Shown here: piece after piece, positions 1 through 6,239 of the stretch | Layout: each line of letters opens with the position of its first letter | How positions within the stretch are numbered: the stretch's first letter is position 1 | From: Chrysochromulina tobinii | Taxonomy: Eukaryota > Haptophyta > Prymnesiales > Chrysochromulinaceae | Reading direction: 5' to 3' | Length of the DNA stretch: 12,767 nucleotides | Assembly (NCBI GenBank): GCA_001275005.1 | Contig: JWZX01002137.1 | Span: forward strand, 1 to 12,767 | Notes under the pieces: generated by a model | Told to the model about the DNA's origin: nothing | The model's database searches: none | Seen by the model: only the letters and a program-made list of their open reading frames with translations | Program-made: the position numbers and the translations under genes

Positions 1-2
1 GC

Positions 3-216
3 ACCGCCCGTGCCAGTGTCAAGACCGTCAACGTGCCGCCGCCGCCACCGCCGCCCGTGGCCACGCCTCACGCACGGCAGGGACTGCCAATTCGGCACGA
101 AGAGAGCCCGGCGGTCAAGCCGACGACGTTCACCATCGTGGTCGAGGATGGCACCGAGGTCTGCACAGTGCGCGAGCGCCTGTCGCGTGACGTCCTGGCA
201 CGGGCTCAAGGCCAAG
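3..216 (+). CDS. Proline-rich coding segment, 5' end outside the window (exon or gene tail)
   Basis: The frame starting at position 3 is open from the left edge. It reads a short tract, a run of seven prolines (about 45-65), then a globular-looking stretch containing TTFTIVVEDGTEVCTVRERL. I do not recognise a family. A beta-like segment after a proline run recalls pherophorin-type algal extracellular proteins, but that is only a resemblance. The frame stays open to a TGA at 480-482, yet composition changes after about 216 and the last part runs into pentanucleotide repeats, so I end the likely coding part at the AAG|GTTCG donor candidate at 216/217. If that donor joins the acceptor at 505/506, this would be an upstream exon of the next gene. 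Otherwise it is the 3' part of a separate gene. Confidence is modest. Confidence 0.4.
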
Positions 217-505
217 GTTCGACCTCGTCCTCGAGCTTGCTGCCGTACGACAATGTGACGTTCCCAGATCCACATAGCACCGTCGAAACGTCTGTAGACT
301 CCTTGGTACCGGCAATTGGCTATTGGGTACCGGTAGTTCAAGTTCAGGTAGACTCACAGGCTCACCGTGGTCTCGGAATCCTACAGAGCAACAGAATCAG
401 TGTGTGCAGAGAGAGCTCTGTATGCGCGGTGCACACATTGAAAGCCCGGAGCCTTGACTTGACTAGACTTGACTTGACTTGACTTGACTTGACCTGACCT
501 GGCAG
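217..505 (+). other. Candidate intron (GT-AG, 289 nt) containing pentamer repeats
   Basis: A donor candidate CAAG|GTTCG at 216/217 and an acceptor candidate CTGGCAG|CC at 505/506 would join the frame open from position 3 to the frame of the next gene with matching phase (one base plus two bases). The interval has low-complexity, non-coding character: two TTGG(G)TACCGG motifs (304-313 and 323-333), an 8-bp inverted repeat TGTGTGCA/TGCACACA (401-408 and 430-437), and nine GACTT-type pentamers directly before the acceptor. The phase match is seen in the sequence. That it is really spliced is inference, and other acceptors such as CTGCAG at 531-536 exist. Confidence 0.3.
456..500 (+). repeat. Tandem GACTT pentanucleotide repeat, nine units
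   Basis: Nine contiguous 5-bp units: six exact GACTT, one GACTA, and two GACCT at the 3' end. It sits just upstream of a potential CTGGCAG splice acceptor, as the decamer arrays of the two better supported introns sit inside theirs. Confidence 0.9.
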
Positions 506-609
506 CCGACTGTGCCCCTCACGTCTCTGCCTGCAGTCTCTGCCTTTACGAGTTGGCGCGGTGTCTCGTTGTGAGGCTCTCGAAAGTGAGAACAACTCCT
601 TTGCCTCGA

Positions 610-2398
610 ATGCGAGCCTCTCGGCCGGTTGCCCTCGTCGGCTCTTCCGGAGGTTCGACGCTGCGTGGCACTGCTGCCTCCGAGCACGCCGCGCTTTCGC
701 TTCAGCTCGAGGGCAGCGGCTGTCGTCTCGGCTGGATGGTCTATGTTGAGGCCTTGGAGCCGCTCGACCATGCTCGCAGGGACCTCGAGGTTGGGCTCTT
801 TCGGCTGCAAGACTCGAAACCAGTGGCGACTGTCCGAAAGCCGCTCGCGAGCATCAAGGCACTCGTGGTTGCCGCCGATGTCGAGCTTGCGCAAAGAATT
901 GCCGCCGGCGAGGTGGCCGCGCTAATCATCGTGTCCGCTGACGTGAACGGTGCCAACGAGGCCTCCGTGAACGCGGCAGTGCATCATGGCGTGCCAATGC
1001 TCGGCACGGGCGGCACGGGCCTCGGCCTCGCGACCGAGAAAGGAGCCTTCGTGCTCCAACTCAGTGGCTCCGTCTCGACCACTGCCGACAGCCGTGCGAT
1101 GGCAACCGCAGCGGCGCTCGCTCGACACTTCGGCACCACCTTCCGGCCGAAGCTGCCTGCGAGCGAGCTTCACGTGCTACCAGTGATCGACGCTGCGCTT
1201 CCCGTCGTGGTGTGCCTCGCCGTCGTACTACGCGTCCTTGCTCTCCTTCCAGCCCTGCCGCTTGGAGTTGGTGCCGCCGCCGCCCTTTCGTCCGTCGTCG
1301 CTCACGTTCGCGCGAGCTTGCTGCCGCTCGTCGTCGCGGCGGTGGGCGGCGCGCGCGCGGCAGCGCTTGGCGAGAGTCGGTGGCATCGCCGGGCTCGTCG
1401 CCGGCTCCATGACCATCGCCACGCGTGTAGGTTGCATGGGTTGCATGGGTTGCTTGGGCGATGCGTGGCCAGGAGAGATGCGATGGCTCGCCGCGCCCGG
1501 CCCAGTGGCGCCCGCCGCGCTCGCGGCGGGCTACGCTGGGGGTCTCGTGGCTCGGCGTGTGATGGTGATGGCTCACCGTCGGGGCCTGCCCGCCACCGCC
1601 TCATCACATCTCGTGAGTGCTGGCGCGGGGCTCGTGGGTGGTCTGATGGGTGTCGTCCTAGCGCCGCCCCTCAGCATGCTCGTTGCCGCGCTCACCGCCG
1701 TCCTCGTGTGGCCAGCGTCGCTGCCCACGCCACTGGCCGCGCTCGCGGGGGGCTTGGCAGGTGCCGCGACGCTCGGTGGCTCGATCCGCGGCTACTACCA
1801 TGGCATCATGCTGCCGCTGATCGTGGCTGAGATGGCCGAGGGGGGACTGTCGATGCTGGGCGCGCTCGACGCCGCGTGTCTATGCGCCACCTGCGCCGGG
1901 GTCATGTGCGCAGTCGAGGCACACGCACGGCGGCAGCAGCAGGAGGAGGAGGAGCACGGGCAGCGGAGGCGGCCGGTCAGCACTGGCTGGACGGCGGCCT
2001 CAATCAATCTCCTCTTCGGCGATTATGTGGAGGCGTGCTACCCGTACATGGAGCGACGTTTCCCCATCCGCCTCGGCACGTATGCTGGCGCGGTCGCTGC
2101 TGGCGCCCTCATCGTTGCCAGCGGGCCCTCGCGCTCTTCCGCCTACTTGCCTCTGCCACTCGCCGTCGCCATTGCCGAGGCGCCGAGCGCCATGCTGGGA
2201 GCTTGCCTCGTTGCCTTCCTTGTGCCGTTCGTGGCGACGGCGGCCACGCTCAAGTGTGACGCTCTTGCACAGCATCCGACGCCAGGCGCGATCTCGCTCG
2301 AGCTGGTGGCGGCCCAGCAAGCCGGCGGTGGCGTGCCGGTTCGTCGCCCGCCGCGCTCGCCCGCCAGGCGTAAGAACTACACGTTAAGCGTGTGCTGA
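610..2398 (+). CDS. Unrecognised protein: soluble Gly-rich N-terminal domain plus multi-pass membrane domain (frame change inside)
   Basis: I start at the ATG at 610 because the conserved-looking region (RPVALVGSSGGSTLRG) begins there; the same frame is open upstream. Residues about 1-180 look like an alpha/beta domain with a glycine-rich loop GTGGTGLG (132-139) and the stretch IVSADVNGANEASV before it. From about residue 190 hydrophobic segments begin. The downstream frame (from about 1380) continues with at least five or six more candidate membrane spans and ends KNYTLSVC at the TGA 2396-2398. The two halves lie in different frames (+1 shift between about 1340 and 1430). A 55-nt GT-AG interval at 1376-1430 restores the frame exactly (577 residues); one surplus base in the GCGCGCG run would give about 595. 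The membrane part faintly recalls bacterial EIIC-type permeases, but I cannot assign a family or substrate. Confidence 0.6.
1376..1430 (+). other. Candidate short intron (55 nt) or frameshift zone
   Basis: The interval begins GTCGGTGG after GGCGAGA and ends GCGTGTAG before GTTGCATG. Its length, 55, is 1 modulo 3, which is exactly what is needed to join the upstream frame to the downstream frame (AGT Ser codon across the junction). Against splicing, the unspliced downstream frame over the same bases reads a plausible membrane segment (GGIAGLVAGSMTIATRVG), which favours a one-base indel slightly upstream instead. Confidence 0.35.
1430..1456 (+). repeat. Three tandem 9-bp units GGTTGCATG
   Basis: Two perfect copies of GGTTGCATG followed by GGTTGCTTG, in frame, encoding a GCM-GCM-GCL repeat in the membrane protein. 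It starts right at the candidate acceptor at 1430. Confidence 0.85.
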
Positions 2399-2536
2399 GC
2401 CGCGCGGCGGCCCCACCTTTTTCAGAGGAGTTCCAGTTACCCGGTAGTATCGACCGAAAAAGCACCGGGGCGTCGCGTTACGCGTTTTAATTCCCATCTT
2501 TGGAAACCTCAGCTTTCATCATGGCTTTCATTCGAA
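2399..2536. other. Short spacer and thiolase leader
   Basis: This 138-nt stretch is clearly less GC-rich than its surroundings (for example 2415-2465 and 2480-2525). It separates two same-strand genes and must hold the 3' end of the first and the promoter and leader of the thiolase. No clear TATA box is visible. It contains a small symmetrical element CGCGTTACGCG near 2474-2484. Confidence 0.5.
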
Positions 2537-2607
2537 ATGGCGCGGCGAGTGGTCGTCGTCTCCACTGCACGGACGGGACTCGCGAAGGCCTTCCGTGGTG
2601 GCTTTAA
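2521..2607 (+). promoter_or_regulatory. Upstream ORF overlapping the thiolase start
   Basis: An ATG at 2521, 16 nt before the thiolase ATG and in another frame, opens 28 codons and ends at TAA 2605-2607 inside the thiolase. If the transcript begins upstream of 2521, scanning ribosomes meet this ATG first. Its context (CATCATGG) has G at +4; the thiolase start has CGAAATGG, with A at -3 and G at +4, which is stronger. A damping effect on translation is inference. Confidence 0.45.
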
Positions 2608-3824
2608 CGCCACGCACGGCGCTGCGCTCGGAGGTCATGCTATCAAGCATGCCATCGCCAAGGCCGGAATCGAGCCGGCAGCCGTCGAAGACGTGTTCAT
2701 GGGCTGCGGCATGCCCGAGGGAGAAACCGGCATGAATATTGCACGGAATGCTGCGCTGGCCGGCGGATGTCCCGTTACTACGAGCGGCACGACGATCAAC
2801 CGCTTCTGCTCCTCCGGGCTGCAGGCCATCGCCATGGCTGCGCACGCCATCATCGTCGACGGCATGCCGGTCGCCATCGGCGGCGGCCTGGACCTGATCT
2901 CCCTCGTGCAGCCCAAGATGATCAAAGGGGTGGTCGTGGACCGCTCCCTAATGAAGGCGCACCCCGCTCTGTGGATGCCCATGGTAGACACCGCCGACAT
3001 CGTCGCGCATCGCTACGGCATCTCGCGCGAGCGCCTCGACGAGTACGCGCTCGCCTCGCAGCAGCGCACAGCGGCGGCGCAGGCCGCTGGATTCTTCGAC
3101 GCCGAGATCGTGCCGATGGATGTGACGATGGTGGTCACGGACAAGGTGACCGGCGAGGTGAGCAAGGTGAAGACGCGCGTCGTCAAGGACGAGTGCAACA
3201 AGCCCGACACGACGCTCGCGGGGCTCGCCAAGCTGCCTGCCATCATGCATAAGGACAAAGAAGGAAAGGTCCTCAATGCCAATGCGACCGTGTCCGCAGG
3301 CAATGCGTCGCAACTGTCGGATGGCGCCTCCGCGTGCGTGCTCATGGAAGAGGGTGAGGCGATGCGGCGCGGCCTCACGCCGCTCGGCGCCTTCAAGGGC
3401 TTCGCAGTCGGCGGGTGTGAACCTGATGAGATGGGTATCGGGCCGACGGTGGCTGTGCCTCGTCTTCTCGAGCGCCACGGCCTGCGTGTGGAAGACATTG
3501 ACCTGTGGGAGCTCAACGAGGCGTTCGCGGCCGTGCCGCTGCGCTGTGCGGACGTGCTCGGCATCGACCACGCCAAGATGAACGTCAACGGCGGCGCCAT
3601 CTCGATTGGCCACCCGTTTGGCATGACGGGCTCTCGGCAGGTGGGTCACTGATTGCCACGGATATGCCACGGATTGCCATGGATTGCCACTGATTGGGAT
3701 GACGGGCTCTCGGCAGGTGGGCCACGTGCTCATCGAAGGCAAGAGGCGCGGAGCCAAGTCGGCGGTGGTCACCATGTGCGTCGGTGGAGGCATGGGGGCC
3801 GCGGGCCTGTTTGAGATCTTCTGA
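2537..3824 (+). CDS. Thiolase (acetyl-CoA C-acyltransferase / acetyltransferase family), two exons
   Basis: Exons 2537-3640 and 3717-3824 encode 403 residues, the usual length for a type II thiolase. The family condenses or cleaves acyl-CoA and acetyl-CoA through a covalent acyl-cysteine. The nucleophile is Cys91 in [10 protein letters not shown]; the other active-site signatures are NEAFA (Asn327), GHPFG (His359), and the C-terminal base Cys389 in TMCVGGGMG. Exon 1 alone would stop four codons into the intron and lose Cys389, so splicing is required for activity. The ATG at 2537 is chosen because the conserved [17 protein letters not shown] start follows at once. No targeting peptide is evident and the C-terminus FEIF is not a peroxisomal PTS1, so cytosol or an unusual import route is possible. 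The sequence resembles bacterial-type acyl-CoA thiolases; whether it acts in beta-oxidation or acetoacetyl-CoA synthesis cannot be decided here. Confidence 0.97.
3641..3716 (+). other. Thiolase intron (76 nt, GT-AG, phase 0) with direct-repeat borders
   Basis: CGGCAG|GTGGGTCAC at the donor and CTCGGCAG|GTGGGCCAC at the acceptor. Removing 3641-3716 restores the conserved thiolase C-terminus ([21 protein letters not shown]) ending FEIF. The intron contains an in-frame TGA at 3650-3652. Its borders are a direct repeat and its centre is a decamer array (listed separately). Confidence 0.95.
3651..3696 (+). repeat. Tandem decamer array inside the thiolase intron
   Basis: About four and a half units of GATTGCCACG: exact at 3651-3660, an 11-nt variant at 3661-3671, GATTGCCATG at 3672-3681, GATTGCCACT at 3682-3691, then a partial unit that merges into the second border copy. 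Confidence 0.9.
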
Positions 3825-4528
3825 GAGCTGACGTGGACCTAACAGCGGAAGGGTTGACATGCTAGATACTGAGTGAGTTGACAGCTTAATACGCTCGAGC
3901 GGACTCGAGCCGCGCGGCACGTCGACATGAGACATGAGAGGCAACATCGAACATGCGGTGCCGTGAATCGTCCCTCGCCGTGTGCCGCCCGGGGCTCTCG
4001 TCGTCCCCCCGGGTACGCTCCGGCTCCCCCGCCGGGGACCCGGGGTCTCGACCGCGTCGACGGACACGCGCGTCCTCAAAAAAATCGTAGCTTGATAGAG
4101 GATTGTGGATTCGCATTCGGGGACATTCAGATTTCGATGCGCTCTCGCTCGCGCGTCAGGCCCACACGCCAGCGTGTGCGGTGCCTCTCTGGAGCGACTG
4201 CTGTTGCTGAATTGGGCCCATATCTTGCGAGCGGTAGGGGGGTCCCGAGGAGCCCAGTCGCATATCTGATCGACCGATCCACGACCACGGCCGCGTGGCC
4301 ACGGGTGGTGCACCCACCACTTCCACACGGAGCACGACACCTTCCACTCAGAGTTCATCGGTCCGATGATCCTCCGTCCTCTGAGTCTCGTGGGAGAGCT
4401 GGACTGTGAATGTGAATGTAAGTCTCGTCGAAGAGCGGTCTCGTCGCTCATGATGGTTCGTGCGCGCAAAGCAACCCGCAACAAGGCCACGTCCGAGTGT
4501 TGGTGGTGGACACATTTCCGAAGCCTCT
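3825..4528. other. Convergent intergenic region (704 nt), no supported gene
   Basis: This lies between the 3' ends of the thiolase and the minus-strand gene at 4529-5875. The open frames here have arginine/proline-rich random composition. Visible elements are an inverted repeat CCCCGGGT/ACCCGGGG (4007-4014 and 4038-4045, 23-nt loop), an A-run at 4078-4084, and TGTGAATGTGAATG at 4405-4418, which recurs in the promoter region near 10020. It probably holds the two 3' UTRs and terminators. Confidence 0.55.
4007..4045. repeat. GC-rich inverted repeat (8-bp stem)
   Basis: CCCCGGGT at 4007-4014 pairs with ACCCGGGG at 4038-4045; the loop is itself C/G-rich. It lies about 180 nt after the thiolase stop, so it could shape the 3' UTR, but such stems are common in GC-rich DNA. 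Confidence 0.5.
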
Positions 4529-5875
4529 CTAATGCGTGGCGAGCGCACTCACGGCGATAGGCATCGCGCTCTTGCGATAGCGCCGGTCGTGCGTGCGAGG
4601 AAGGGACGGTGCCTTCTTGCGAGAGAGGAGGTTGGGCGACTTGCCCGCGATCCAGGGCTTGTCAGTCAGCACATGCTCCCAAGGCTCGACAGCGCGCTTG
4701 CCCGCGTTCGGGTTGATGGGCAGCTGATGCAAGGGCACGAAGACTGGCAGTCGCTTGTCCGAGCCGAGCGTTGAGAAGCGTGCGCTGGTGCCGTAGCCCG
4801 AATCCGCTCGCCACAGCGCCTCGTCTTCACCAGACGTCCCACTGACCGCGTGGACGTCGAGACCATCGACGACGTCGCCGCCGCTGCCGCCGCCGCCGTC
4901 GCCGCCGTCGCCGCCGTCGCCGCCGCCGCCCAGCTTTGTGCGCTGACCCGTGGGCGAGAAGACTCCATCGTTGTATTCCCGTGCCGGTGAGTGTGTGCGA
5001 GTGTGTGTGGGAGAATCTGGCGTGGGAGATTGAGAATCTGGCGCGGGAGAATCTCGCGTGAGCGAGAGGGAGGCGGAGCGCTCGAGAGAGCGCTCAAGGC
5101 GCAGGAGGGAGCGCTCCACGCCGCGCGCGCTGGATGGGCGCTCGGCGGCCGCGAGCTTCCAAGCGCGCGGCACAATCGGCGCGATCTTGCCATCGCGCGT
5201 CAGCAGCTCCCCAACGACTGACATGGGCAGTGATAAGTTGCGATGCAGCCGGAGAGGAGTCTTTGACGACTGTCTCGAGGGGAAGAGTAGGGCGGAGGCC
5301 ATCGGCAGGCGCTCGCCCTCCGCGGCCGTCGCGGGCACGGGCACGGTCCGGTAGTTCAGCTCGTCCTTCCCACGTACCACCGGATCCACATCCTTCGCGG
5401 TCGCACTCAGAATCTTAGGCTGACGCCTACGGTCGCGGACGGGCGCCCTGTCAGGAGGCGGATAATACGTGTTGCTGAGGACGGTGCCCAGGCGCCCGGC
5501 CTCATTCTGCAAGGCGCTCAGCTGGCGCTTGTGCTCTGGCTTCCACTTCTTCAGCCGCGGAGGCAAGAACAGCTCATCGGGCTGATTGTCGAGCGGCTGC
5601 TTGGGGAGCTCTTTCCCCTGGGCACAATGCAGCATGAAGCGCTCCTGGCTAGTGGTCTGCTCGTAATTCCACTCCGCCGCCAACACGGCGTTGAGCGAAC
5701 TGCCGATGCCGAGCGGCTCGCACGTCGCGCCTATCTTGACCTCCGACCAGGTCCTGCCCAAGCCGGCGCCCACTCGCTGCGTCATCGGCCGGTGCAGGTA
5801 CGGTGCTTCACACCAAAAGTGCGTCCCCCTGAATCGAACCTCCTCGCCCTGCGAGTATGATGGGGATGATTGCAT
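4529..5875 (-). CDS. Unrecognised 448-residue protein with Ser/Arg-rich and Gly-Asp-rich low-complexity middle
   Basis: A single open frame of 448 codons runs from ATG 5873-5875 to TAG 4529-4531, the only long coherent frame here. The first 230 residues look globular and mixed, with aromatic and tryptophan residues (FWCEAPYLHRPM, AAEWNYEQTTSQERFMLHC, PRLKKWKPEHKRQ). The middle is low complexity: repeated RSLLRLERSLERSASL, then SP/DSP/TP repeats, then a GGDGGD tract encoded by GCC-type triplets at about 4868-4932. The C-terminal 110 residues are again mixed (VFVPLHQLPINPNAGKRAVE, HVLTDKPWIAGKSPNLLSRK). No signal peptide or membrane span is visible. I do not recognise a family; the pattern suits a structural, flagellar-associated or scaffold protein, which is only a guess. 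Confidence 0.6.
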   Translation of the reverse strand: MQSSPSYSQGEEVRFRGTHFWCEAPYLHRPMTQRVGAGLGRTWSEVKIGATCEPLGIGSSLNAVLAAEWNYEQTTSQERFMLHCAQGKELPKQPLDNQPDELFLPPRLKKWKPEHKRQLSALQNEAGRLGTVLSNTYYPPPDRAPVRDRRRQPKILSATAKDVDPVVRGKDELNYRTVPVPATAAEGERLPMASALLFPSRQSSKTPLRLHRNLSLPMSVVGELLTRDGKIAPIVPRAWKLAAAERPSSARGVERSLLRLERSLERSASLSLTRDSPAPDSQSPTPDSPTHTRTHSPAREYNDGVFSPTGQRTKLGGGGDGGDGGDGGGGSGGDVVDGLDVHAVSGTSGEDEALWRADSGYGTSARFSTLGSDKRLPVFVPLHQLPINPNAGKRAVEPWEHVLTDKPWIAGKSPNLLSRKKAPSLPRTHDRRYRKSAMPIAVSALATH

Positions 5876-6239
5876 GGCCTGCAGGCGTGTGGACGACCGG
5901 ATCGCACCGAGTCGCCGCCCTCCTCCTCGAGCCCTTCTCGAGCCCTGAAACGGGCCCTCAAAGAGACGTCGAAGTTTGCCAACTTCGGGGGCTACCGGTA
6001 CCGGTAAAAAGTCTTTCTAACAAGTCGATTACCCCCCAAGCCTTCGAGCAGGCGCGGGGAGACGCTCTGGGAGCGGGTGTACATTTTTTCTATAAACTAT
6101 TTCCCCCCCATTCTTTCGGGTGACCTTAGTTAATAACCACCGCAGGCTGCCTCCTCCTCGTTCACACCATCTACGCTTTTTTGTGCTTTGCTTGTTTCAT
6201 TCGCTCCTCGCAGAGGTCATGCAGTTTTCCACTTATGAC
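5876..6239. other. Spacer between two minus-strand genes (364 nt)
   Basis: This should hold the promoter and leader of the gene at 4529-5875 and the 3' UTR of the gene at 6240-8138. It includes the least GC-rich stretch in the area (about 6000-6130), with a minus-strand TTTATAG element near 6089-6095 and a compound palindrome TACCGGTACCGGTA (5993-6006). The related TTGGGTACCGGTA occurs near 323-335. No gene is supported. Confidence 0.5.

Larger units (their letters stand above)
3620..3725 (+). repeat. 30-bp direct repeat flanking the thiolase intron
   Basis: Copies at 3620-3649 and 3696-3725 match at 28 of 30 positions. Each contains GGCAGGTGGG. The offset is 76 nt, exactly the intron length, so each copy spans one splice junction. 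This is the footprint expected from a tandem duplication or an insertion with target-site duplication at an AG|GT site. Confidence 0.95.

Noticed and set aside
553-609. Earlier start of the membrane-protein gene at TTG 553
   Set aside because: A TTG start is unlikely in a nuclear gene; the ATG at 610 precedes the coherent domain. The upstream frame is kept only as part of the possible spliced extension.
3927-4409. Plus-strand open frame of 160 codons after thiolase
   Set aside because: Arg/Pro-rich random composition with no recognisable domain; typical of GC-rich spacer DNA.
4868-4932. GCC-type triplet run as a microsatellite outside genes
   Set aside because: It encodes the GGD/GGG tract of the 448-residue protein in an uninterrupted frame, so it is treated as coding low complexity.
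5820-5850. Minus-strand GGTTCGATTC resembling a tRNA B box
   Set aside because: It does not form a T-arm stem, no D-arm or A box lies at the right distance, and it falls inside the N-terminal codons of the 448-residue gene.
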